A stretch of DNA of 5,816 nt, taken from the NCBI GenBank assembly GCA_934725745.1, contig CAKVCH010000046.1, positions 1 through 5,816 on the forward strand. The letters are read 5' to 3'. This stretch comes from an uncultured Clostridia bacterium. GTDB taxonomy: Bacteria; Bacillota; Clostridia; Christensenellales; UBA1242. Positions 1 through 5,816 of the stretch are shown here, piece after piece (positions within the stretch are counted from its first letter, which is position 1; every line of letters begins with the position of its first letter). The notes beneath the pieces are model-generated. The model was given only the letters and a program-made list of their open reading frames with translations, ran no database searches and had not been told where the DNA came from. Made by a program: the position numbers and the translations under genes.

Positions 1-458
1 CGGCTGTTCCTGGTGGCTTGTGCTTTCACTCCTTGAATGTTTATGATAGGTTTAGAAAAAAATTAAATGATGAATATAACGGTTCGTCACCTTTAAGTGA
101 AGAGAGTATCGCGCTTATTGCACTTCTTCACGATGTGTGCAAAGTTAATTGTTATAAACTTGATTTCCGCAATGTAAAAGTTGACGGTGAATGGACAAAG
201 GTCCCTTATTTTGCTTATGCTGATGACCATCTTCCATATGGTCACGGCGAGAAATCTGTTTATATGATTTCGGGCTTTATGAAGTTGTCAAGAGAAGAAG
301 CAATGGCTATAAATTGGCATATGGGCGGGTTTGATAAGAGAGTCTTAGGCGGGAGTTATGACTTGTCGAGCGCATTTTATCTTTATCCAACCGCTTGTAT
401 TTTGCATTCATGCGATATGGAAGCGACTTATCTTGATGAATGTGCACCTAAGAATTAA
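1..458 (+). CDS. HD-domain metal-dependent phosphohydrolase, 5' end missing
   Basis: This is the C-terminal part of an HD-superfamily hydrolase. The reading frame is open from base 3 with no stop before the window edge, so the gene begins outside; the TTG at base 18 is internal, not a start. Visible HD ligands are the His of FHSLNVY (27-29), the HD pair in ALLHDVCK (129-134), the conserved PYGHGEKS and NWHMGGFD histidines, and a distal Asp in HSCDMEATYLDE (414-416). The phrases GGLCFHSLNVY, GHGEKSV and INWHMGG match a family of about 200-residue HD proteins common in Clostridia and their phages, annotated only as HD hydrolases. HD proteins use bound metal to cleave phosphate esters, often of nucleotides; the substrate here is unknown. 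It lies 67 bases before polA in the same direction, with no convincing terminator between, so co-transcription is possible. Family assignment is firm; function is not. Confidence 0.88.
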   Translation, partial: AVPGGLCFHSLNVYDRFRKKLNDEYNGSSPLSEESIALIALLHDVCKVNCYKLDFRNVKVDGEWTKVPYFAYADDHLPYGHGEKSVYMISGFMKLSREEAMAINWHMGGFDKRVLGGSYDLSSAFYLYPTACILHSCDMEATYLDECAPKN

Positions 459-513
459 GAGAAATTTGTTTAAATATTAAAAATTTTTAAATACTTTTAT
501 GTAGGAATGAAAT

Positions 514-519
514 AAAGGA
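514..519 (+). promoter_or_regulatory. Shine-Dalgarno site that fixes the polA start
   Basis: AAAGGA ends six bases before the ATG at 526, which is normal spacing. The in-frame TTG at 520 directly abuts this site and so cannot use it. The ATG at 526 is therefore the start, and polA is two residues shorter than the longest open frame. Confidence 0.75.
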
Positions 520-525
520 TTGTTT

Positions 526-3099
526 ATGGCAAAGGTTAAAAACGCGGAAAAATTGGTTATTATTGACGGAAATAGTTTGTTGAATAGGGCATTTTATGCG
601 TTGCCTCTTTTAACAAACGCAAATGGCGAATATTCAAATGCTGTTTTTGGGTTCGCAAATACGCTTATGAAAGCGATTTTTGATTTGAAGCCAGAGTATA
701 TTGTAGTTGCAATGGACTATGGCAAAAAGACTTTTCGTAACGAGCTGTATAGCGGTTATAAAGGTAAACGCCGTCCAACTCCACCTGAACTTTTAAGTCA
801 GTTTCCAGTTTTAAAACGAATGTTAAAGGAAATGAATATTAAAGTCGTCGAAAAAAAAGATTTTGAAGCGGACGACTTAATTGGGACTTTGTCAAAAAAG
901 TTTTTAACTGAAAATATTATTGTAACGGGTGATAGAGACTCTCTACAACTTATTAACGACCACACGCAAGTTTGGTTGACTAAAAAAGGTATTTCCGAAG
1001 TAAAGGTTATGAATAGAGAGACCTTTAAAGAAGAATATTCTATTGATGTCGAGCAATTTATTGATTTGAAAGCGCTTATGGGTGATTCATCAGACAACAT
1101 CCCAGGTGTGCCAGGTGTGGGCGAAAAAACTGCTATTGAGCTTATGAAAACTTACGGCAGTTTGGATAATATTTACGAGAATGTTGGGGAACTCAAAGGC
1201 AAGTTGAAAGAAAAAATGGAAAGCGGGCGCGAACTTGCATATCTAAGTAAAACTCTTTCTACAATCAAGTGCGATGTCGAAATGAGCGTAAAATTGAAAG
1301 ATTTAAAATATGATTTTCCATTTGATAAAGGCGTTTACGATTTTTTTGTCGAGTATCAATTTAATAGCCTTTTAAAAAGAACAGATATTTTTAAAGATTT
1401 TGACATTTCATCGGGTCCTAAAAAATATTCGGTAAATGTAATTGAAATTAAAACTATTCAAGATTTAGAGAAACAAATAGAACATATAAAACGCGCGAAA
1501 GTTCTTGCGTGCGAACTAACGGGTGAAAAATTTTCTTTTGCATATGACAAAAATTGTGAATTTTTTGTAAATTCGCAACCAAATTTACTTGCCGAATCTA
1601 TTGATTTGTCTAACGCGCTTAATATGTTAAAGGATGTCTTACTTGATAGTGAAATAAAAAAGTTGGTTTATGATAAGAAACGACTTTATCACGCTTTGAC
1701 TGGTTTTGATTTGACTATAAAGGGCGTCGAATTTGATTGCATTTTGGCGTATTATCTCTTGTGCGCAGGCGAAAGAGAAGCAAATAAAATCAATTTGCTT
1801 TCAAAATATGGGCTGGAAGAAGAATATGATGCTGTTAATTTGTTCTACTATAAGGAATTGCTTGTCGAAGAACTTAAAAATGCAGATTTAATGGACTTGT
1901 ATAACAAAATAGAAGTTCCTTTGACCGATGTTTTATTTGAAATGGAGCAAGACGGGTTTAAAATCAACAAGGATGTCCTTTTTGAACTTGAAGAGAGATA
2001 TTCAAAGGAAGTTGTAGATTTGGAGCAATCTATAAAACAAATTGCGGGAAAGGAAGTCAATTTAAACTCGCCAAAACAACTTGCTGAACTTTTATTTGAC
2101 GACTTGCAACTTGTCACCTATAACAATAAAAAAAGGTCTACAAGTGCGGAGATTTTGGAAGAAATGACAAATATGCATCCAATTGTTCCGCTAATTATTC
2201 GTTATCGTAAAATAAAAAAGATAGTGACGACCTATCTTGAACCATACAAGGAAATGCTAAAAAATGGGGATATTATTCATACTGTTTTTAATCAAACCCT
2301 AACAACAACGGGAAGGTTGTCGTCAAGCGAGCCTAATTTGCAAAACATTCCAGTTAGGGAAGGCGAAGGGCGAAATTTGAGAAAAATGTTTGTTTCCCGC
2401 TTTGACGACGGGGCGCTCGTAAGTGCTGACTACTCGCAAATTGAACTTCGTTTACTCGCGCATTTTAGCCAAGATGAAAACTTGATTAGGGCTTTTAATG
2501 AAAATGTCGACATCCATTCACTGACGGCTAGCGAAATATTTGGCGTTCCAATAGCGGATGTGGATTCAAATATGAGACGCACGGCTAAAGCGGTTAACTT
2601 CGGAATCGTCTATGGAATGAGTGATTTTGGCTTGGGACAAAGCATTGGTTGTACTAAAAAACAAGCAAAAGAATATATAGATAGATATTTTGCGAAATAT
2701 GCAAGTATTAGAAATTATCTTGATATGAGTGTAGAAAGTGCAAAAGAGACGGGCTACGCGACAACACTTTTCAAAAGACGCAGAAAAATAAATGAACTTA
2801 AATCTCCGACCTATATGTCCCGTCAGTTTGGGGAAAGGGTTGCAATGAATGCGCCACTTCAAGGGAGTGCGAGTGATATAATAAAACTTGCAATGATAAA
2901 TGTTTCAAAGGCGCTAAAAGAAGGCGGATACAAGAGTAAACTCATTATGCAAGTTCACGATGAACTGATAATTGATGCAACTCGAGACGAAGTTGTTACA
3001 GTTGCAAAACTTTTAAAGCAAAATATGGAAAATGTAGTTAAACTCAGCGTTCCACTAGTTGCAGATGTTGAGTCTGGGCCATCGTGGTTTGATTGCTAA
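526..3099 (+). CDS. polA: DNA polymerase I (5'-nuclease, degenerate 3'-exonuclease, polymerase)
   Basis: This cytoplasmic enzyme fills gaps in DNA repair and removes RNA primers during Okazaki-fragment maturation. It has 857 residues from ATG 526, slightly shorter than the 880-930 of many homologues but complete. The 5'-nuclease domain (about 1-290) keeps its acidic metal ligands: IDGNS (D14), AMDYGKKTFR (D64), FEADDLIGT (E114, D116, D117), TGDRDSLQL (D136, D138) and MGDSSDNIPG (D187, D190), followed by the DNA-binding turn GVPGVGEKTA. The middle domain (about 305-465) matches the 3'-5' exonuclease fold but lacks most catalytic acids. The polymerase domain (about 465-857) has motif A DYSQIELR (D635), motif B RRTAKAVNFGIVYG (R684, K688, F692, Y696) and motif C QVHDELI (H811, D812, E813). 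Phe at 692 is the usual bacterial residue at this dNTP-selecting position. A terminator follows, so this gene ends its transcript. Confidence 0.98.
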   Translation: MAKVKNAEKLVIIDGNSLLNRAFYALPLLTNANGEYSNAVFGFANTLMKAIFDLKPEYIVVAMDYGKKTFRNELYSGYKGKRRPTPPELLSQFPVLKRMLKEMNIKVVEKKDFEADDLIGTLSKKFLTENIIVTGDRDSLQLINDHTQVWLTKKGISEVKVMNRETFKEEYSIDVEQFIDLKALMGDSSDNIPGVPGVGEKTAIELMKTYGSLDNIYENVGELKGKLKEKMESGRELAYLSKTLSTIKCDVEMSVKLKDLKYDFPFDKGVYDFFVEYQFNSLLKRTDIFKDFDISSGPKKYSVNVIEIKTIQDLEKQIEHIKRAKVLACELTGEKFSFAYDKNCEFFVNSQPNLLAESIDLSNALNMLKDVLLDSEIKKLVYDKKRLYHALTGFDLTIKGVEFDCILAYYLLCAGEREANKINLLSKYGLEEEYDAVNLFYYKELLVEELKNADLMDLYNKIEVPLTDVLFEMEQDGFKINKDVLFELEERYSKEVVDLEQSIKQIAGKEVNLNSPKQLAELLFDDLQLVTYNNKKRSTSAEILEEMTNMHPIVPLIIRYRKIKKIVTTYLEPYKEMLKNGDIIHTVFNQTLTTTGRLSSSEPNLQNIPVREGEGRNLRKMFVSRFDDGALVSADYSQIELRLLAHFSQDENLIRAFNENVDIHSLTASEIFGVPIADVDSNMRRTAKAVNFGIVYGMSDFGLGQSIGCTKKQAKEYIDRYFAKYASIRNYLDMSVESAKETGYATTLFKRRRKINELKSPTYMSRQFGERVAMNAPLQGSASDIIKLAMINVSKALKEGGYKSKLIMQVHDELIIDATRDEVVTVAKLLKQNMENVVKLSVPLVADVESGPSWFDC

Positions 3100-3170
3100 T
3101 TTTTGTGTAACTAATTAAAAATTAAATTTGCAATTGAGTTTTAGAAGTTAATTTAATTAAAATAAAAATT

Positions 3171-3209
3171 AAAGACCTTTTATGAGAGTTGTTTCATAAA
3201 AGGTTTTTT
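3171..3209 (+). terminator. Intrinsic terminator downstream of polA
   Basis: A perfect 11-base inverted repeat has arms at 3175-3185 (ACCTTTTATGA) and 3194-3204 (TCATAAAAGGT) around an 8-base loop, followed by an unbroken T tract (3204-3209). The A residues before the left arm can pair with the T tract, so it may also stop weak transcription from the other strand. It starts about 72 bases after the polA stop and separates polA from the cell-wall/spore block. The rest of the 163-base gap is AT-rich, with only short imperfect inverted repeats such as AATTAAATT/AATTTAATT. Confidence 0.88.
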
Positions 3210-3228
3210 ATAATTTTAAGTTGTTTTA

Positions 3229-3256
3229 TGATATTTTTTTAAATTTTGCATACACT
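3229..3256 (+). promoter_or_regulatory. Possible sigma-E-like promoter before the lytic transglycosylase gene
   Basis: CATACACT at 3249-3256 matches the Bacillus sigma-E -10 consensus (CATACAMT) at every position. TGATATT at 3229-3235 matches the -35 consensus (KMATATT) at six of seven positions. The spacer is 13 bases, one less than the usual 14-15. The element lies downstream of the polA terminator and directly before a gene with no ribosome binding site. Transcription would start about six to eight bases after the -10, almost on the ATG at 3263. A housekeeping reading (-10 TACACT at 3251-3256, no good -35) is possible. The site was found by eye in AT-rich DNA, so confidence is modest. Confidence 0.35.
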
Positions 3257-3262
3257 ACGAAT

Positions 3263-3835
3263 ATGAAAAAGAGTGTAAAGAAGAAAAAGAAACAAACGGG
3301 CAAGGGAAAATATGTTTTTGCTTTTTTCCTTTCAATCGTTTTTATCATTGGTGGGCTGATTGCATTTTATAAGGTCCGCTATCCAGTGAAATATCAAGAT
3401 GAAATTGCTAAATATTCGGATAGTTATTCGCTTGATAGGGCTATGGTCGCAAGTTTGATAAATGAAGAAAGTAGTTTCAACCCAAACGCAGTCTCAAAAG
3501 TCGGTGCAATTGGTCTTATGCAAATTACGCCGTCGACGGGTTCTTTTATTGCAAATAAGTTGGGAGAAACAGGTTATGACTCGTCAAAACTTTTTGACCC
3601 AGACACGAATATCAGATATGGTTGTTATTATTTAAAATATCTCCGAGATAGGTTTGTTGACACAAAGGTTGTTTTGACCGCATACAACGCTGGCGAGACA
3701 ACTGTTAGGATGTGGTTAAAGGACAAGCAATATAGTGCTGATGGAGTGACACTGGTTAAGGTGCCTTACAATGTTACGGAAAGTTACACAACAAAAATTT
3801 TAAATGGGATGAAACATTATTCAAATAGAATTTAG
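3263..3835 (+). CDS. Membrane-anchored SLT-type lytic transglycosylase
   Basis: The predicted role is non-hydrolytic cleavage of the MurNAc-GlcNAc bond in peptidoglycan on the outer face of the membrane, leaving 1,6-anhydro ends. From ATG 3263 the protein has 190 residues: a very basic cytoplasmic start (residues 2-16, rich in Lys), one membrane segment (about 17-37), then an SLT/lysozyme-like domain (about 45-190). The catalytic Glu is E69 in NEESSFNP, followed by VGAIGLMQITP (80-90) and the YNAGE motif (141-145), the three hallmarks of family 1 transglycosylases. The frame stays open to a TTG at 3221, but that would add 14 residues before the Lys-rich start, overlap the possible promoter, and also lacks a ribosome site. 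No Shine-Dalgarno precedes ATG 3263 either. In many Clostridia a similar gene follows polA-coaE; here coaE is absent. A spore role is possible from the genes downstream but unproven. Confidence 0.92.
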   Translation: MKKSVKKKKKQTGKGKYVFAFFLSIVFIIGGLIAFYKVRYPVKYQDEIAKYSDSYSLDRAMVASLINEESSFNPNAVSKVGAIGLMQITPSTGSFIANKLGETGYDSSKLFDPDTNIRYGCYYLKYLRDRFVDTKVVLTAYNAGETTVRMWLKDKQYSADGVTLVKVPYNVTESYTTKILNGMKHYSNRI

Positions 3836-3889
3836 AAGTAAATTGTATTAAAGATAAATATTTTTTAACTTTTAACAAACAATATAGGT

Positions 3890-4450
3890 ATGATAGTTTT
3901 TCTTATCGTTTTCTTAGTGTTATTGCTTTTACTTTTGTTTCCAATAAAACTAAAAGCAAAGGTAGTATTCAATCTTTTGTCAAACAGTGGATATATAAGC
4001 GCGTTTTTCTTTAAAATTAGAGTTTTTTTAGGAAAAATAAGCTTGGCGCCGACGAAGTTGATACTTCAAACGAAGAAAAAATTATCGTATCTATATTTTT
4101 TTGAAAACAAATCAAATGAAGATTTTAGTGAAATGTTTTTTGGCAATTTAATAAAACGCATAAGGCTAAATGACCTTCGTTTTATTGGTCGCTTTGGACT
4201 CTTTGCCAATTGTCTTTTAACAAGTCTATGTTGTGGAAGTTCTATGGCGGTTATGGGGATTTTGTATGCAATTTTAAATTCAAATCGTGGGCAAATTCCG
4301 TCGGATATAAAATTGTATCCAGACTACAAGCACAACACAATTTTAATTTGTTTTACAAGTAGTATTACGATAAATTTACTTGCAATCATTAGAAGTTTTA
4401 TAACAACTATTTGTTTATATTCAAAAAGGAGTCAAAAAAATGGAAATTAA
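3890..4450 (+). CDS. DUF2953 family protein, YtfI-like, sporulation-associated
   Basis: This 186-residue protein has a strongly hydrophobic N-terminal membrane segment (about 2-17) followed by FPIKLKAKVVF, the typical opening of DUF2953 proteins. It continues with a beta-rich stretch (22-50), a variable Lys-rich part (60-95), a second apolar stretch (about 104-128, containing a Cys pair) and a segment reading QIPSDIKLYPDY (135-146), which resembles the family's C-terminal core. A last apolar stretch (about 150-176) may be membrane-associated. It is somewhat shorter than the usual 200-plus residues. The identification rests as much on position as on sequence: its 3' end overlaps the gerW/ytfJ-like gene, the same neighbour as in Bacillus and many Clostridia. 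The biochemical function of the family is not known to me. The ATG is the only plausible start (an in-frame stop lies at 3866-3868), yet only an AGG one base upstream resembles a ribosome site. Confidence 0.68.
   Translation: MIVFLIVFLVLLLLLLFPIKLKAKVVFNLLSNSGYISAFFFKIRVFLGKISLAPTKLILQTKKKLSYLYFFENKSNEDFSEMFFGNLIKRIRLNDLRFIGRFGLFANCLLTSLCCGSSMAVMGILYAILNSNRGQIPSDIKLYPDYKHNTILICFTSSITINLLAIIRSFITTICLYSKRSQKNGN
4423..4431 (+). promoter_or_regulatory. Strong Shine-Dalgarno of the ytfJ-like gene, inside ytfI
   Basis: AAAAAGGAG ends eight bases before ATG 4440 and lies within the last codons of the DUF2953 gene. It fixes the start of the downstream gene and supports translation of both from one mRNA. 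It is the best ribosome site in the window. Confidence 0.8.
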
Positions 4451-4796
4451 GAAACCAATTGAAAATGTTTTAAAGGAAACCTTAGAAAATATGCGTGGGA
4501 TAGTGGACGCAAATTCCATAATCGGGAGTCCAATAGAAAAGGGCGATGCTCTTATTATTCCTATTTCTCGCGTTTCGTTTGGTTTCGTGAGTGGTGGTGG
4601 CGAGTACAATAAAAAAAGACGCCACGAAATAAATTATCCTTTTGCGGGCGGAAGCGGGGGCGGGTGTAACATAACACCGATTGGTTTTTTGGTCGTAAAG
4701 GAAAAGAATGTTCAATTTATCAAAATAAATATTGAAAACAACTTTGAAAAGGTCGTCGACCTTTGCGCGGACTTTTTTCAGAACAATAAAAAATAG
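4440..4796 (+). CDS. ytfJ: GerW/YtfJ family spore protein
   Basis: This 118-residue protein matches the GerW (YtfJ) family along its full length. Recognisable parts are the N-terminal PIENVLKETLENMRGIVDAN (6-25), IIGSPIE (27-33), the core ALIIPISRVSFGFVSGGGEY (37-56) and the glycine-rich PFAGGSGGG (67-75), followed by ITPIGFLVV (78-86) and a C-terminal amphipathic segment. In Bacillus subtilis the family member is a forespore protein needed for normal spore germination; its molecular action is unclear. No signal peptide or membrane segment is visible, so it should be cytoplasmic. Its start overlaps the upstream gene by 11 bases, which suggests translational coupling. The 3' end of the coding sequence contains a hairpin (4748-4764). 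The family is also found in some non-spore-formers, so it supports but does not alone prove sporulation. Confidence 0.9.
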   Translation: MEIKKPIENVLKETLENMRGIVDANSIIGSPIEKGDALIIPISRVSFGFVSGGGEYNKKRRHEINYPFAGGSGGGCNITPIGFLVVKEKNVQFIKINIENNFEKVVDLCADFFQNNKK

Positions 4797-4801
4797 CAGT
4801 C

Positions 4802-4875
4802 TTAAATAAAGTCTTTAGGTAGTGAGAGTTCGTTTTTTTTGGCAATTTCATTATCTTTTTAAAAACTTTATTTAA
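4802..4875. repeat. 11-base inverted repeat spanning the ytfJ-dacF gap
   Basis: TTAAATAAAGT (4802-4812) and its exact reverse complement ACTTTATTTAA (4865-4875) flank 52 bases containing an eight-T run (4833-4840). The 117-base gap between ytfJ and dacF holds this repeat and no gene. The arms are almost all A and T, so the repeat may be chance. If real, it could be a weak stem that closes the leader of dacF or a spaced operator. Confidence 0.35.
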
Positions 4876-4894
4876 AAACGCATTTGGATAATTT

Positions 4895-4902
4895 AAAAGG
4901 AA
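4895..4902 (+). promoter_or_regulatory. Ribosome binding site of the dacF-like gene
   Basis: AAAAGGAA lies about 12 bases before ATG 4914, a little further than usual. A stop codon (TAA, 4911-4913) stands immediately before that ATG in the same frame, so no upstream start is possible, and the next Met would remove most of the signal peptide. Confidence 0.6.
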
Positions 4903-4913
4903 ATAACAAATAA

Positions 4914-5816
4914 ATGAAAAAAATAACGAAAATTGTTGCTATTTTTGTGGCTTTTGTTGTGATGTTTTGTTTAAAAGCTCAAGGACGGAGTGCGTTTGCA
5001 CAGTCGGATTGTTCAGCAAAATCAATGATTGTAATGGAAACATTGCATAATAGAGTACTATATAGCAAAAATGAAAACGAAAAGTTACCTATGGCGTCAA
5101 CGACCAAAATTGTGAGCGCCCTTACAGTAATAGAAAATTGTGACGACCTTGATAAACTTGTTACTGTTCCAAAATCAGCGACACTGGTCGAGGGGAGTTC
5201 AATATACTTAAAAGCGGGAGAGCAACTTACTATAAAACAACTCCTTTATGGACTTATGCTTCAATCGGGGAACGACTCTGCCGAGACCTTGGCTCTTGAA
5301 GTTGGCGGAACAATTGAACATTTCGCTGAACTGATGAATGAAACAGCCTTGAAATGTGGGGCAACGAATAGTCATTTTGTAACTCCACACGGGCTCGACG
5401 ACAAAGAACATTACACAACAGCGCGGGACTTGGCGATTATTACAAGTTACGCCTTAAAGAATCCAGTTTTTAAGCAAATTGTTTCTTCAAAGTCCTTTGT
5501 TATAAAACAAACCGAGCATAACACGGCACGCACTCTTATAAATAAAAATAAACTTTTAAGTTCTCTTGAAGGTTGTAATGGTGTCAAAACAGGCTATACG
5601 CGCAAGTCGGGCAGATGTCTAGTTTCTGCGTGCGAACGAAATGGAATGCAAGTAGTTTGTGTTGTTTTAAATGATAGACCTATGTTTGAAGATAGTGAGA
5701 AACTTTTGGAGCAGGCTTTTAAAGAATATAAGTTGTATGAAATTTTGCCTAGTTATAAGTTTGTAAGTGATGTCGCGGTCGAAGATGGCAAAGCGTCAAG
5801 TTTAAGATTGTATAAT
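4914..5816 (+). CDS. dacF: D-alanyl-D-alanine carboxypeptidase (PBP5/DacF type), 3' end missing
   Basis: The enzyme removes the terminal D-Ala from peptidoglycan stem peptides outside the membrane and so limits cross-linking. All 301 visible codons are open and the frame runs past the window edge. A signal peptide covers residues 1-29 (basic MKKITK, apolar core 7-20, likely cleavage after AFA at 27-29). The peptidase S11 active site is complete: STTK (S62 nucleophile, K65), SGN (118-120) and KTG (225-227), with typical surrounding text such as GLMLQSGNDSAETLA and NGVKTGYT. The catalytic domain ends near residue 255; what follows should be the start of the beta-rich C-terminal domain, and any C-terminal membrane helix lies outside the window. 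Location after ytfI-ytfJ suggests a sporulation form, as DacF in Bacillus is made in the forespore, but a vegetative DacA role cannot be excluded. The mature part has seven Cys, which is unusual for an exported Firmicutes protein. Confidence 0.95.
   Translation, partial: MKKITKIVAIFVAFVVMFCLKAQGRSAFAQSDCSAKSMIVMETLHNRVLYSKNENEKLPMASTTKIVSALTVIENCDDLDKLVTVPKSATLVEGSSIYLKAGEQLTIKQLLYGLMLQSGNDSAETLALEVGGTIEHFAELMNETALKCGATNSHFVTPHGLDDKEHYTTARDLAIITSYALKNPVFKQIVSSKSFVIKQTEHNTARTLINKNKLLSSLEGCNGVKTGYTRKSGRCLVSACERNGMQVVCVVLNDRPMFEDSEKLLEQAFKEYKLYEILPSYKFVSDVAVEDGKASSLRLYN

Noticed and set aside
477..490. Perfect 14-base palindrome TTAAAAATTTTTAA between the HD gene and polA.
   Set aside because: It is made of A and T only, with no GC stem and no T tract after it. 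It does not qualify as a terminator and is expected in such DNA.
466..495. Possible polA promoter (TTGTTT at 466-471, AATACT at 490-495).
   Set aside because: Both hexamers are only partial matches, the spacer is 18 bases, and the DNA is so AT-rich that such pairs arise often. It could be real but is not supported enough to annotate.
798..2862. Three minus-strand open frames of 89-100 codons within polA.
   Set aside because: They lie fully antisense to conserved PolA coding sequence, have no domain-like text or ribosome site, and are shadows of the real gene.
4421..4715. Minus-strand open frames across the ytfI/ytfJ junction.
   Set aside because: They are antisense to the well-matched GerW/YtfJ coding sequence and show no recognisable protein features.
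4806..4840. TAAAG/CTTTA mini-hairpin followed by T8 as a ytfJ terminator.
   Set aside because: The stem is five weak pairs with a one-base loop, about 17 bases from the T run. It would not form a working intrinsic terminator.
4819..4849. Possible forespore (sigma-F/G) promoter before dacF, using GTAGT and GGCAATTTC.
   Set aside because: The -35 half matches only three of five positions and the -10 is incomplete, so the pair is no better than chance.
5208..5411. Minus-strand open frame of 67 codons within dacF.
   Set aside because: It is antisense to the conserved region between the S11 carboxypeptidase SGN and KTG motifs, so it is a shadow frame.

Overview
The window is low-GC DNA with short AT-rich intergenic gaps and every gene on the + strand. 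PolA is of Firmicutes type, and the distal genes include a DUF2953 (YtfI-like) protein, a GerW/YtfJ-type spore protein and a DacF-like D,D-carboxypeptidase. This points to an anaerobic, endospore-forming (or formerly spore-forming) Firmicute, most likely an uncultured member of the Clostridia. The species cannot be read from the sequence.

Layout: (1) bases 1-458 hold the 3' part of an HD-domain metal-dependent hydrolase gene, cut by the window edge. (2) Bases 526-3099 are polA, DNA polymerase I, with intact 5'-nuclease and polymerase domains and a proofreading domain that has lost most of its catalytic residues. (3) A clear intrinsic terminator at about 3171-3209 closes the polA transcript. 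(4) Bases 3263-3835 encode a small membrane-anchored SLT-type lytic transglycosylase; the DNA just upstream resembles a sporulation sigma-E promoter. (5) Bases 3890-4450 and 4440-4796 are the overlapping pair ytfI-like (DUF2953) and ytfJ/gerW-like. (6) After a 117-base AT-rich gap, bases 4914-5816 hold most of a dacF-type penicillin-binding protein whose 3' end runs off the window.

The window falls into two transcriptional blocks. The first is housekeeping (HD hydrolase, polA). The second is a cell-wall and spore block: a peptidoglycan-cleaving transglycosylase, two sporulation-associated proteins and a peptidoglycan D,D-carboxypeptidase, none separated by a recognisable terminator. The second block makes sense as a spore envelope or cortex group, but that is inferred from families and gene order.

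I found no mobile element, CRISPR array, tRNA, rRNA or riboswitch, and no clear undescribed system. The most useful points are the absence of coaE between polA and the transglycosylase gene, the decayed proofreading site, the sigma-E-like element that would give a nearly leaderless transglycosylase mRNA, and two corrected start codons (polA at 526, transglycosylase at 3263).
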